64,000 bases of DNA, taken from assembly GCF_000737785.1 (NCBI RefSeq), contig NZ_JPRO01000013.1:62001-126000 (forward strand), read 5' to 3'. The stretch is from Chryseobacterium luteum. Its GTDB lineage: Bacteria; Bacteroidota; Bacteroidia; Flavobacteriales; Weeksellaceae. The position numbers were made by a program, and so were the translations under genes. How positions within the stretch are numbered: position 1 is the first letter of the stretch; every line of letters starts with the position of its first letter. Positions 8,775 to 16,903 of this stretch are shown in pieces. The notes beneath the pieces are model-generated. The model was not told the origin of the DNA. It did not search any database and worked only from the letters and a program-made list of their open reading frames with translations.

Positions 8775-9077
8775 TTAGTTATCGGGAACTTTTAAATATT
8801 TCTCAAAATAATGGAGGTCTTCTTTATCTTTGATCGAAAGATAAAACATGATCTGTTCCGGTTCTTTCAGTCCTATACTGCTGAAGCAGTCGAAATGTGC
8901 GATCAGGGCACGAATATTTTCAATCTCTATATCTTTCAGTATTACAAATAATAAAAAAATATTGTCATTTATTTCTTTGGCATAAATAGCCGCACCGTCT
9001 TCGAACCAGTTTCCTTTGTTGGGAACTTTTACGAAGTCTTTATGCTTCAGCGTTTTTACTATCTTTTGACAATCCAT
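8775..9077 (-). CDS. Hypothetical protein, first gene of the catalase cluster
   Basis: 100 residues, soluble, with alternating beta/alpha character (IYAKEINDNIFLLFVILKDIEIENI). No family was recognised. It is the first gene after the Crp/Fnr-type operator and TATATTTG box at 9259-9303 and has a 5' untranslated region of about 175 bases containing an imperfect hairpin at 9100-9127 (CATAAAA / TTTTATG arms). That long leader could be regulatory. Confidence 0.7.
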   Translation of the reverse strand: MDCQKIVKTLKHKDFVKVPNKGNWFEDGAAIYAKEINDNIFLLFVILKDIEIENIRALIAHFDCFSSIGLKEPEQIMFYLSIKDKEDLHYFEKYLKVPDN

Positions 9078-9243
9078 ATATCTGATTAATTGTAGGTTAC
9101 ATAAAATTCTCTGTGAGAAGTTTTATGATATTACTTCAACATCAATTTCTCCGAACTGCTGTTATTTCAGTATTTGCAACTGAATTTCACAAATTATATG
9201 AATTGCGTACTGCAACTGCCTTTACAGAGCTCTTAGAATTGTG

Positions 9244-9303
9244 TTGAACTTAATATATCAAATATAAGCCTGAATAATTCACTTTCTTATGACTTGGATC
9301 ATA
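9244..9303 (-). promoter_or_regulatory. Promoter and Crp/Fnr-type operator of the catalase cluster
   Basis: Minus-strand TATATTTG lies at 9266-9259. The palindrome TATGACTTGGATCATA at 9288-9303 is centred about 33 bp upstream of it, which would be about -42 from the start site, the class II activator position of Crp/Fnr proteins. A near-identical pair occurs at 10576-10622. A second, longer dyad TTGA-N10-TCAA (9244-9261) overlaps the -7 box. The Crp/Fnr gene begins its stop 11 bp upstream. Confidence 0.5.
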
Positions 9304-9313
9304 TTAAATCCCG

Positions 9314-9928
9314 TTAATAGACAATTTTCCTGTTTTCAATAGTAATATTCCCTTCCTTTTCCATCTTTTTCAAAACCCTGATGACGGTTTCTACACGCAG
9401 CCCTACCAGATTGGCAATCTGCTGTCTTGTAAGTTCTACCTGAAAGCAGCTTCCACAGCTGTCATCATGATAACTCTTAAGATATTCCAGAAGCCCTGTA
9501 AGTCTTGAAACGGGATTCAGGGATGCCATATTCTGAAGCATGATAGCCTTGAAATAAAGTCTTTGGGAAAGGCATGCATTCATTTCCAGAGAAAGTTTAA
9601 GATCCGTTTTTAATAATTTCAGAAACTGATCTTTCGGGACTCTTACAATTTCTGAAGGTAGGATACTTACGGCATTCATAGGATAAAATTTATCTAAAAA
9701 GATCATAGAATCCCCAAAGCTTTGCTTTTCCCCAAAAATGTTGTGTATAAATTCTTTCCCTTCGTTATCATAATTGTTGAGTTTTACTTTTCCTTTTATG
9801 ATCTGGAAATAATAGAGAGCATGGTCTCCTTCCCTGTATATGATCTCCCCTTTTTTATATTGTTTGATCTCCCCTCCGTATGAATATAGCAGTTCGTCGT
9901 CTATATTCATGCAGCTTATTGTTTTCAT
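9314..9928 (-). CDS. Crp/Fnr-family transcriptional regulator
   Basis: 204 residues from the ATG at 9928, chosen because AAAGGA lies seven bases before it. A TTG 24 bases further upstream is in frame but lacks such a site. An N-terminal cyclic-nucleotide-binding-like barrel (KKGEIIYREGDHALYYFQIIKG) is followed by a long helix and a C-terminal winged helix (LTRQQIANLVGLRVETVIRV). Cysteines occur at the N-terminus and as CGSC, but not in the pattern of oxygen-sensing FNR. The likely targets are the two matching palindromes at 9288-9303 and 10605-10622. Confidence 0.88.
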   Translation of the reverse strand: MKTISCMNIDDELLYSYGGEIKQYKKGEIIYREGDHALYYFQIIKGKVKLNNYDNEGKEFIHNIFGEKQSFGDSMIFLDKFYPMNAVSILPSEIVRVPKDQFLKLLKTDLKLSLEMNACLSQRLYFKAIMLQNMASLNPVSRLTGLLEYLKSYHDDSCGSCFQVELTRQQIANLVGLRVETVIRVLKKMEKEGNITIENRKIVY

Positions 9929-10337
9929 AGTTATTTCCTTTAATATGTTCAATAAAAAATAGTGAATTTTATTATTGAAACTGCCTTTTTTATATAAAAT
10001 TTTTGACTTTTAATGCGGTCAATTTATTTTCTATATATCTGCTGACTAATCCTTGCCAACACTCTTGTCTTTTAGCAAATTTAAGTGTGAAGCTGATTCT
10101 TTAGAGCACATGCAAATATTGAACCTTATTACTTAGTTTAATTGTTAAAAAAAGTTAAAATATTTATGAAAATATATTATAATCAAATTATATATTGATT
10201 CTTTGGCATGAAAACAATTCATAATTTAAGATATCAATAAATTGATTTTAAGGTACGAATTATTTCTCCTGTCAGATAACCGGAGGATAGTAAACCCGCT
10301 TTTCAGAAAACGGGTTTTAAATTGATGGAAGGATAAA
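9929..10337. other. Non-coding stretch upstream of the Crp/Fnr gene
   Basis: About 400 bp, very AT-rich, with no plausible gene. It holds a dyad TTGAC-N10-GTCAA at 10003-10022 that could be an operator for the minus-strand Crp/Fnr gene. A TTTGGCATG at 10202-10210 resembles a sigma-54 -24 element but has no -12 G. A terminator-like hairpin lies at 10292-10317. Confidence 0.5.
10292..10318 (-). terminator. Probable terminator of the small lipoprotein gene
   Basis: AAACCCG at 10292-10298 and CGGGTTT at 10311-10317 form a stem, extended by TTTT/AAAA inside. The T-run on the minus strand is weak, so confidence is moderate. Confidence 0.45.
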
Positions 10338-10550
10338 TTATTTTCTGGTAACCTTAGCCGTATCCGTTTTCTTAGCATTTACAGTATCTGCCGTATGCAG
10401 AGTATCGGAAGGCATTGGAGCCACAACGGTGTCGGAAGGCATGGTATCAATAACCACACTGTCTGTTCTTGTAGAAGTATCCACTTTTGTTTCTTTTTTG
10501 CAGCTTAACACGGTTAAGCCAAATAGCATTAGTAAGATGGTAAATTTCAT
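10338..10550 (-). CDS. Small Thr/Asp-rich lipoprotein
   Basis: 70 residues: a lipoprotein signal peptide with lipobox LSCKK (Cys17), then a low-complexity tail of TDTV- and PSDTV-type repeats (TMPSDTVVAPMPSDTLHTADT). It is probably periplasmic or surface-attached and has no recognisable domain. Its promoter carries a TATATTTG box and a perfect Crp/Fnr-like palindrome, so it is likely controlled by the neighbouring regulator. Confidence 0.75.
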   Translation of the reverse strand: MKFTILLMLFGLTVLSCKKETKVDTSTRTDSVVIDTMPSDTVVAPMPSDTLHTADTVNAKKTDTAKVTRK

Positions 10551-10575
10551 AATAGTTGTATTTTGTAATGTATTT

Positions 10576-10622
10576 CAAATATAATCCAATTACAAGATGT
10601 TACTTTATGATCAAAGTCATAA
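10576..10622 (-). promoter_or_regulatory. Promoter with Crp/Fnr-type palindrome upstream of the lipoprotein gene
   Basis: Minus-strand TATATTTG lies at 10583-10576, with the dyad TTATGATCAAAGTCATAA at 10605-10622 centred about 34 bp upstream. Core, spacing and -7 box match those at 9259-9303, so both probably answer to the same regulator. Confidence 0.55.
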
Positions 10623-10636
10623 CGCTTTATTTTTGA

Positions 10637-11521
10637 CTATTTCGCAAATTTTTTGGTTCCGGCAACGCACAGTATAACCCCAACGGTAACTCCCAGCATT
10701 CCCATACTTACCTGCTCATGAAGAAAACAGGCAGCAAGTCCCAGTCCGAAAAAGGGCTGCAGCAGCTGCAACTGTCCCACTGTAGCAATACCACCCTGCG
10801 CCAGACCTTTATACCAGAATATAAATCCAATAAACATACTGAAAAGAGAAATATAAGCCATCCCAAACCATCCCCGGAAACTTACAGTCTCAATATGATC
10901 AGGGGAGTAAATAAAAAATAACGGAATCATAACCGGTAAAGCCAACACCAGCGCCCAGGAAATAACCTGCCAGCCACCTAATGTTTTGGACAGCTTTGCA
11001 CCCTCGGCATAACCCATGCCACATAATATAACCGCAAGCAGCATTAGGATATCACCAACCGGTGAAGCTGATATTCCTTGTGAAACGGCATATCCGATCA
11101 CTAAAAGGCTCCCTATAATGGAGAAAAACCAAAATACAGGATGCGGTCTTTCCCCGCCACGTACAACTCCGAATATGGCTGTTGCCAGAGGAAGCATTCC
11201 TAAAAATACAATAGAATGCGCCGAAGTGAGGTGTTGAAGTGCCAATGCAGACAACAGCGGAAAACCGACTACACAACCGATTGAAACCAATAATAAAGGG
11301 AATATTTGTTTTTTTTCAGGACGTTTTTCTTTGTAAATCAGTAAAACGGAAAGTGCCAGTATCCCTGCAATAGCTGCACGTGCAATGGTTACAAAGACCG
11401 GACTCATTTCCATAACTGCCAGTTTAGTGGCAGGCATGGATCCGCTGAACAGCAATACGCCTATAAATCCGTTAATCCATCCGCTTAAACTTGCATCTTT
11501 AGATATTTTAGCAGTCATCAT
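10637..11521 (-). CDS. EamA/DMT-family membrane exporter
   Basis: 294 residues with about ten hydrophobic helices arranged as two EamA repeats. The family exports small metabolites such as amino acids or their analogues. The start is the ATG at 11521, or 11518 one codon later. It faces a MocR regulator, and MocR genes often control a neighbouring EamA transporter, so that pairing is the best guide to its substrate class (an amino or pyridoxal-related compound). Confidence 0.88.
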   Translation of the reverse strand: MMTAKISKDASLSGWINGFIGVLLFSGSMPATKLAVMEMSPVFVTIARAAIAGILALSVLLIYKEKRPEKKQIFPLLLVSIGCVVGFPLLSALALQHLTSAHSIVFLGMLPLATAIFGVVRGGERPHPVFWFFSIIGSLLVIGYAVSQGISASPVGDILMLLAVILCGMGYAEGAKLSKTLGGWQVISWALVLALPVMIPLFFIYSPDHIETVSFRGWFGMAYISLFSMFIGFIFWYKGLAQGGIATVGQLQLLQPFFGLGLAACFLHEQVSMGMLGVTVGVILCVAGTKKFAK

Positions 11522-11542
11522 TTCTATTATTTTTTAATCATT

Positions 11543-11593
11543 CAAAATTAAAAAGCAAAAACGGATAAACACAGTCCCAGTTTTGTATATTTG
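11543..11593. promoter_or_regulatory. Divergent promoters of exporter and MocR regulator
   Basis: Minus-strand TAATTTTG (11550-11543) serves the exporter and plus-strand TATATTTG (11586-11593) serves the regulator. TTTGTAT is directly repeated with an 8-bp period at 11582-11588 and 11590-11596. Direct repeats are typical of MocR operators, but these are short and overlap the -7 box, so an operator role is only suggested. Confidence 0.45.
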
Positions 11594-11613
11594 TATGAGT
11601 ACAGTTATAAAGA

Positions 11614-13026
11614 ATGAATAAAGAGTTTATATATACGGAAATCGCTGACGGAATTGCGTCCCAGATCAGGAATGGAGTACTGAAGCCGGGTGACAGGCTT
11701 CCATCTGTAAGAATGATGTGCCGGGAGCATCAGGTAAGCATGAATACGGCAAAGCGTGTCTTCCTTGAGCTGGAGTCACAGTCGTTAATTGAATCCAAAC
11801 CGCAGTCAGGTTATTTTGTCAGCAGCCTGATGTCTGTAAAGCTTCCTCTTCCTGAAGTAAGCCGTCCGTCCCTGATTGCTAATAATGATGAACAGGACGA
11901 ACTCATCAGCCGTGTGTACGAAAATATGGGTAAAAAGGGATTAACTTTTTTCTCTATCGGGGTTCCTTCAGGAGATCTTCTTCCACAGGCCAAATTAAAA
12001 AAAGAAATCATCAACGCAACCCGTGAATTAAAGGACGGCGGAACGGAATATGAAGAACTTCAGGGAAATTTAAAACTGCGGAGAATGATCGCTGTACGGT
12101 CGCTGCAATGGGGTGGAAACCTGAGTGAAGATGACCTGGTTACCACAAACGGTGGTATGAATGCCTTGTCTTTCTGTCTCATGGCCTTAGGGAAACCGGG
12201 TGATACAATAGCCATCGAAAGTCCCTGCTATCCGGGAATTCTGCAGCTGGCCAACGGTTTGGGTTTAAATGTACTTGAACTTCCCACCCACCCGACCACG
12301 GGAATAGAGATTGAAGCTTTAAAAAAAGTAATTCCCAAGATTGATCTGTGCCTGTTAATTCCCAATTTCAATTCACCGTTGGGAAGCTGTATGCCGGATG
12401 AGAATAAAAAAGAAACCGTAAGAATTCTTTCTGAAAACAATATTCCTCTGATAGAAGATGATGTATACGGGGATCTTTATTTTGGATCCAGCCGTCCGAA
12501 ATGCTGTAAATCTTTTGACAAAGACGGAAATGTTCTGTACTGCAGCTCTATTTCAAAGACTCTGGCTCCGGGATACCGGGTAGGATGGATTGCACCGGGA
12601 AGGTATAAGGATAAAATCATGAAGCTTAAACTGCTCCATTCCACATCGTCTATTTCCATTGTGAACGAAGCTGTGGCTAATTTCCTCAAATCCGGAAAGT
12701 ATGAAAAGCATCTCCAGCAAATGCGAAAGGCACTCCAGAACAATTATCAGAATTATGTGCAGACTATCGCAGATTATTTCCCTGAAGGTACAAAAACAAG
12801 CCGCCCGCAGGGAGGTCTTTCCCTCTGGGTGGAATTTGATCAGCATATCCGTACCACAGAACTGTATGACATGGCCATCAAGCAGAACATCAGTATAGCT
12901 CCCGGCAGAATGTTCACCCTTCAGGATCAGTTTGAAAACTGCATGCGTTTATGCATTGGCCTTCCCTGGACGGAAGAAACCAGATTATGCCTGCAGAAAG
13001 TGGGAAATCTTGCGAAAAAGATCTGA
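11614..13026 (+). CDS. MocR-type regulator (GntR HTH fused to aminotransferase-like domain)
   Basis: 470 residues: GntR winged helix (about 1-75, LKPGDRLPSVRMMCREHQVS) joined to a fold-type I aminotransferase-like domain (about 95-470). The PLP-lysine context is SSISKTLAPGYRVGW. TNGGMNALSFCLMALGKPGD and PNFNSPLGS are also visible. MocR proteins bind PLP and sense an amino compound; most do not catalyse transamination. The divergent EamA exporter is its likely target. Confidence 0.93.
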   Translation: MNKEFIYTEIADGIASQIRNGVLKPGDRLPSVRMMCREHQVSMNTAKRVFLELESQSLIESKPQSGYFVSSLMSVKLPLPEVSRPSLIANNDEQDELISRVYENMGKKGLTFFSIGVPSGDLLPQAKLKKEIINATRELKDGGTEYEELQGNLKLRRMIAVRSLQWGGNLSEDDLVTTNGGMNALSFCLMALGKPGDTIAIESPCYPGILQLANGLGLNVLELPTHPTTGIEIEALKKVIPKIDLCLLIPNFNSPLGSCMPDENKKETVRILSENNIPLIEDDVYGDLYFGSSRPKCCKSFDKDGNVLYCSSISKTLAPGYRVGWIAPGRYKDKIMKLKLLHSTSSISIVNEAVANFLKSGKYEKHLQQMRKALQNNYQNYVQTIADYFPEGTKTSRPQGGLSLWVEFDQHIRTTELYDMAIKQNISIAPGRMFTLQDQFENCMRLCIGLPWTEETRLCLQKVGNLAKKI

Positions 13027-13028
13027 TA

Positions 13029-13622
13029 TTATTTATCCGGAACAAAATTTTTCCTTGCAAGCTCTTTTCTTACCCTGCTCAGGCTTTCCGGCGTGATTCC
13101 GAGATAGGAAGCAATCATCCACTGCGGAACTCTCAAAAGAAGGTCCGGATACATTTTAATGAACTTCATGTATCGTTCTTCCGCAGTTTCACCCAGTAAG
13201 GAATTGATCCTGTTCTGAAGGCTCCTGATGTGCTTTTGCAGAAGGAAATCGCTTCTTTCAATACTGTTTGGGAACTGTTCTACGAGTTTGTTGAAGAAAT
13301 CGGGATGAAGAAAAAGAACTTCCGTATCTTCTACCGCTTCTATATAGTAAATTGATTTTTCGTTGAAGTAAAGACTGCTCCGGTCAGAGATCAGCCAGCT
13401 TTCAGGAGCGAACTGTATAATGTGCTCTTTCCCGTTCTTGTCGATGGAATACATTTTCAGCAGCCCTTTTTCTACAAAGAATATATGCCTGCAGACTTCA
13501 CCGTACTGTAAAAGAAACTGATTTTTAGGTATTTTCTTTACTTCATAGTGTAAACTGCACATGTTCACTTTTTCGATAGGAACATTTAATACTTTGGCTA
13601 AATAGGTGTTGATATTCTTCAT
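13029..13622 (-). CDS. Crp/Fnr-family regulator, second copy
   Basis: 197 residues. The cNMP-binding-like N-terminal domain (KNQFLLQYGEVCRHIFFVEKGLLKMY) is followed by a helix-turn-helix with the flavobacterial pattern VPQWMIASYLGITPESLSRVRKEL. It belongs to the common Bacteroidota branch without known ligand. Its start abuts the stop of ytxJ (13622), so it is the last gene of a four-gene bacillithiol-linked transcript. Confidence 0.9.
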   Translation of the reverse strand: MKNINTYLAKVLNVPIEKVNMCSLHYEVKKIPKNQFLLQYGEVCRHIFFVEKGLLKMYSIDKNGKEHIIQFAPESWLISDRSSLYFNEKSIYYIEAVEDTEVLFLHPDFFNKLVEQFPNSIERSDFLLQKHIRSLQNRINSLLGETAEERYMKFIKMYPDLLLRVPQWMIASYLGITPESLSRVRKELARKNFVPDK

Positions 13623-13999
13623 TATGTGATCTGGCTTACGGATATATCTTCGTGCGATGCACTGTTAATGATTTTTCCATCTTCAATTACGATCAGCTGT
13701 GGGCTTTCATGCCTGATTCCCAAATCCTGAGAAATTTTATTTGAAATGGACCTGTATTCCAGCAAATCTAAGTAATATAAATCCAGTTTTTGATCTAAAT
13801 TATCTATTTCTTTTTCAAAATTTTTCAATACCGTTTTGCTGATGAAGCATCGTGTAGAATGCTTGAAAATAGCAACTTTATGGTGATAGGAAGTTTCAAT
13901 CGCTTTGGCCAGATCTTCCTCGGATTCTATTTTTTTCCAGAAAGATTTGCGCTCAGGGGTGTTTTCTTTTCCTCCGAATATTTTATCAAAAAAACTCAT
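13622..13999 (-). CDS. ytxJ: Bacillithiol-system redox protein YtxJ
   Basis: 125 residues with a thioredoxin-like fold and a single reactive cysteine, Cys51, in FKHSTRCFIS, the YtxJ signature. YtxJ is a monothiol bacilliredoxin-type protein proposed to remove bacillithiol from mixed disulfides. It shares bases with both neighbours (DUF1569 gene upstream, Crp/Fnr gene downstream), which supports translational coupling. With the BstA-like gene it indicates that this organism uses bacillithiol. Confidence 0.9.
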   Translation of the reverse strand: MSFFDKIFGGKENTPERKSFWKKIESEEDLAKAIETSYHHKVAIFKHSTRCFISKTVLKNFEKEIDNLDQKLDLYYLDLLEYRSISNKISQDLGIRHESPQLIVIEDGKIINSASHEDISVSQIT

Positions 14000-14457
14000 A
14001 CTTTAAATTGTTTTAAATGGTGATCCAGATGCTTATACTCTAAAAATCCCCAGTCTTTTTTAGTCATTGTTCCAAATAGTCTGTGATGGTCCGGAAGCTC
14101 TTTATTTTCAGATGCCGTCCGGAAATCCTTCAATGTATTCAGCAGATTGGTTTTTGATCCATCAAAATCACATTCAAAATTAACGATTAGTTTTTGAAAA
14201 GTAGGCATATTCCTCGGAATTCCGTTGTTAAAGATCTGCATTTCCACTTTGGTTACCGCACCTATTGTTCTAAAAAGGATATTAATGCCCGGAAGGTGCA
14301 CTTTCTTTAAAGGTACCTGAAGAACAAGATCACAGTGCCTTAGCATCTGGGAAGCACTCATTTTCCCCCATCTTCTGTCAGATTTTTCGGTAAGCAGGGA
14401 TATCCTGTGGATAATTTCGTCAAAATAAACCGGATTATGCAGGCTCTTCCTTACCAC
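13996..14457 (-). CDS. DUF1569-domain protein (DinB-like)
   Basis: 153 residues with the helical-bundle pattern of DUF1569, related to DinB/YfiT. SASQMLRHCDLVLQVPL and the C-terminal WGFLEYKHLDHHLKQF provide the His residues expected at a metal site. Members are predicted thiol transferases, but the substrate is unknown. It overlaps the upstream BstA-like gene by seven bases and ytxJ by four. Confidence 0.85.
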   Translation of the reverse strand: MVRKSLHNPVYFDEIIHRISLLTEKSDRRWGKMSASQMLRHCDLVLQVPLKKVHLPGINILFRTIGAVTKVEMQIFNNGIPRNMPTFQKLIVNFECDFDGSKTNLLNTLKDFRTASENKELPDHHRLFGTMTKKDWGFLEYKHLDHHLKQFKV

Positions 14458-14987
14458 CCTTTTTCTTTCTTCAGGTTTTCAATGTGGGCGAAATGGTGGT
14501 TGCAATGCCAGACATACAGGGCAAGATAACTTCTCAGGTCATAATTTTGGTTGTGTTCAGGATGATGGAAGGTTCTCTCGAACTGCTTATTGGTAAGAGT
14601 TTTCAGCAGGGCGGCCCATCTCTGGTGGGTTCCTTTTATCATTCTCATTGCGGGTTTTACCGGCATACTTACGCTGTCCTGAAGTTCTGCCCATTTGGCT
14701 TCATCATAAGGTCTTATGGTGGGGTTATCCTCCGTTAAGGCCAGTTTAAGACGGATAAAACTGTTGATATGGCTGTCAGCAATATGATTAACAAGCTGCC
14801 GCACAGTCCATCCTCCCTCTCTGTAAGGAGTGTCCAGCTGATCATCAGAGAGGTTTTCTATTAAGTTTTTAAGCTTTTCAGGAAAGTTTTTGATGACTTT
14901 GATATATTCATCAAGTTTGATATCGCAGATGTTCTCGGGCTGCTGGTACTCACCTATCGGAAACCTCTTCTGTTCTAAGTCGCTCAT
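14451..14987 (-). CDS. YfiT/BstA-type bacillithiol transferase (DinB fold)
   Basis: 178 residues. The YfiT signature is clear: RFPIGEYQ at the N-terminus, GGWTVRQLVNHIADSHINSF (first metal His), and YVWHCNHHFAHIENLKK (two further His). Family members are metal-dependent transferases joining bacillithiol to electrophiles such as antibiotics. It is the first gene of the ytxJ-containing transcript. Confidence 0.9.
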   Translation of the reverse strand: MSDLEQKRFPIGEYQQPENICDIKLDEYIKVIKNFPEKLKNLIENLSDDQLDTPYREGGWTVRQLVNHIADSHINSFIRLKLALTEDNPTIRPYDEAKWAELQDSVSMPVKPAMRMIKGTHQRWAALLKTLTNKQFERTFHHPEHNQNYDLRSYLALYVWHCNHHFAHIENLKKEKGW

Positions 14988-15317
14988 TCTATTAATTTTA
15001 AATTGTAATGTGACAGTTTTTGTCCGGTTATTTGTTTTTGGACGTTTCTTTTAATATCAGTGTTTGTAAATTTATCAAAAATTCAATAATTTAAAATGAA
15101 GAAAGCGTTAATTGTAATTATCTCCACGTACAAAGCTGGAATCATATTAAAAATTCAGGGTAAAAAAGCCCCAATTATTGAGGCAGAAGCTGGAAAGGCA
15201 GGCTGGAACCCTTGATAAGAGTATTCTTCTATACTTTTCCCGGATAATATTTATTAGAGAAGTCTCCATAACTTTTCTTCTTCCGCTTTTCAGGCTTTCT
15301 GAAATTGTACTTACAGA
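14988..15317. other. Intergenic stretch with a pncA-like 5' end remnant
   Basis: From about 15017 to 15118 the plus strand resembles the promoter and first codons of pncA at 16835-16925: TTTGTCCG, then TTTTTGGA, then TTTATCAAAAATTC and ATGAAGAAAGCGTTAAT (ATG at 15097). After six codons the likeness stops and the frame ends at codon 39. On the minus strand, 15314-15229 reads as a basic tail (KYNFRKPEKRKKKSYGDFSN) in a different frame from the helicase stop. That may be a lost helicase tail or a separate tiny gene. Confidence 0.4.
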
Positions 15318-16460
15318 CTAATACCCATGCAGATCAATATCTTCTGTTCTTTGTAAAGTCACTTTTCTGCCCATTTTCTTTTGAATTACTCTGAAATGCT
15401 GCAATTCGTCGTCCGTCAGAATATTAATGGCAGTCCCTTTTTCGTTGGCACGGCCTGTCCGGCCGATACGGTGAATGTAGTCTGCAGGTGAACGCGGCAG
15501 TTCGTAATTGATAACACACGGTAAAGATTCAATATGAATACCACGCCCAATCAAATCTGTAGCGACCAGGATCTGAGCCCCATTTACTTTGAATTCCTCC
15601 AAATTATTTCTACGGGCACCTTGTGATTTCTGACTGTGAATGGCTACTGCTTTAATTTTATTCTTTTTAAGCTTTTCCACTAAATTATCCGCAGACCTTG
15701 TAGATGAAACAAAGATTAAAGCTTTTTCAACCTTCTTTTCTTTAATTAAATAACGCAAAAAAGGACCTTTATTTTCCGGGGAAACGTGATAGGCCAGCTG
15801 CTCGATATTATCTATTTCAACTTCTTCTTTTTTAATTTCTATCACCACAGGATTAATGGATAAACGTTCTTTCATTTCAGAAACTTTATCATTTAAAGTT
15901 GCCGAAAACAAGGTCGTCTGTTTCACTACAGGCATTAGAGCAAAGAGCTTATCCATTTCTTCACCAAAGCCTAACTGAAACATTTTATCCGCTTCATCAA
16001 TCACCAAATGCTGAATGCCTGAAATGCTCAATGCATTATGATCAATTAAATCCAGTAAACGGCCGGGTGTTGCGATAAGAACTTCCACCCCGAACATTCC
16101 TTTCATCTGCGGATTGATAGAAACCCCGCCATAAACAGCCATTGTACGAATCTCACGCTTCAGATTTTCTGTGAAAGCTCTGAAAACTTCATCAATCTGA
16201 ATTGCCAGCTCACGCGTAGGAACCAATATTAAAACCTGAACATTACGGTCTTTTTTAACTTCCGAATTCTGTAGTTTCTCTAAAATAGGCATTACAAAAC
16301 AAGCCGTTTTCCCGGAGCCTGTCTGTGCAATCCCCATCAGATCTTTTCCCTGAAGAATAACCGGAACAGCCTGCTCCTGGATAGGAAAAGGTTTCAGATA
16401 ACCCAATTTGTTGACAGAACGAATAATATTGTGTGATAATCCTAAAGACTCAAATGACAT
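15318..16460 (-). CDS. DEAD-box RNA helicase, RhlE-like
   Basis: 380 residues with both RecA domains and no long tail. Motifs are Q-motif FPIQEQAVP, Walker A AQTGSGKTA, PTRELA, the DEAD box in LVIDEADKM, SAT, and HRIGRTGRA. It unwinds short RNA duplexes, probably in ribosome assembly or RNA decay and cold adaptation. RhlE-type proteins usually carry a basic tail; here the protein ends at DLHGY, while a basic stretch lies just downstream in another frame. Confidence 0.93.
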   Translation of the reverse strand: MSFESLGLSHNIIRSVNKLGYLKPFPIQEQAVPVILQGKDLMGIAQTGSGKTACFVMPILEKLQNSEVKKDRNVQVLILVPTRELAIQIDEVFRAFTENLKREIRTMAVYGGVSINPQMKGMFGVEVLIATPGRLLDLIDHNALSISGIQHLVIDEADKMFQLGFGEEMDKLFALMPVVKQTTLFSATLNDKVSEMKERLSINPVVIEIKKEEVEIDNIEQLAYHVSPENKGPFLRYLIKEKKVEKALIFVSSTRSADNLVEKLKKNKIKAVAIHSQKSQGARRNNLEEFKVNGAQILVATDLIGRGIHIESLPCVINYELPRSPADYIHRIGRTGRANEKGTAINILTDDELQHFRVIQKKMGRKVTLQRTEDIDLHGY

Positions 16461-16487
16461 AAAATACTTATTTAATGCAAAGATAAG

Positions 16488-16495
16488 CTATTGTG
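16488..16495 (-). promoter_or_regulatory. -7 box of the DEAD helicase promoter
   Basis: TATCTTTG on the minus strand, 27 bp before the start codon, a full match to TAnnTTTG. Confidence 0.5.
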
Positions 16496-16572
16496 GATGG
16501 TTTACCCGCCGGTACTGTTCTCTTTTTTTCATTGAAACGATTTTTATTCTGAAAATCTTTTTAAACTTATAT

Positions 16573-16777
16573 CTTATATAGCTGGCCAATCGCCAAGGCG
16601 CAAATGATATTAAAAAAGATGTTTTAAGGTGCAAAGATTTATATGCGATAAAATTTCTAACTCTTTATTATAGAGCTTTTGCTGAAAATCTTTGATTTTC
16701 CTGAGCCTGAAAACATCCCATACAGTTAAAAAAAAATTGCGTCTTTGCGATTTCCAATAAAGAAGGTTAAACAAATT
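16573..16777 (+). repeat. Dispersed intergenic repeat, copy A
   Basis: About 205 bp aligned along its whole length, same orientation, with copy B at 49175-49384. Shared blocks include CTTATATAG-TGGCC, GGCGCAAAT-ATATTA, AAATTTCTAACT-TTTATTA, AGAGCTTTTGCTGAAAAT, GATTTTCCTG-GCCTGAAAAC and AAGGTTAAACAAATT. It contains a small hairpin (GAAAATC-TTT-GATTTTC at 16684-16700). There is no coding capacity. It fills most of the 443-bp gap before pncA. Confidence 0.85.
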
Positions 16778-16903
16778 CTGATTTTCAGTTTTTTATATAA
16801 ACTATCCGGTATATTCCTTAAAATTTATATTGCCGATTTGTCCGATAATTCAGTTTTGGAAAGTTTTTTGAGTACTTTTATCCAAAATTCGAGAAATCTA
16901 AAT

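Noticed and set aside
10003-10022. TTGAC-N10-GTCAA as an operator of the Crp/Fnr gene
   Set aside because: The spacing differs from the two matching palindromes and no promoter box is placed sensibly, so it is mentioned only as a dyad.
10202-10220. TTTGGCATG as a fourth sigma-54-like promoter
   Set aside because: No G at the -12 position after ten bases and no gene downstream on the plus strand.
16745-16903. N-terminal extension of pncA to the ATG-like codon at 16745
   Set aside because: The extra 53 residues come from the dispersed repeat and its flank and have no family likeness; the canonical MKKALIIVDVQNDF start is at 16904.
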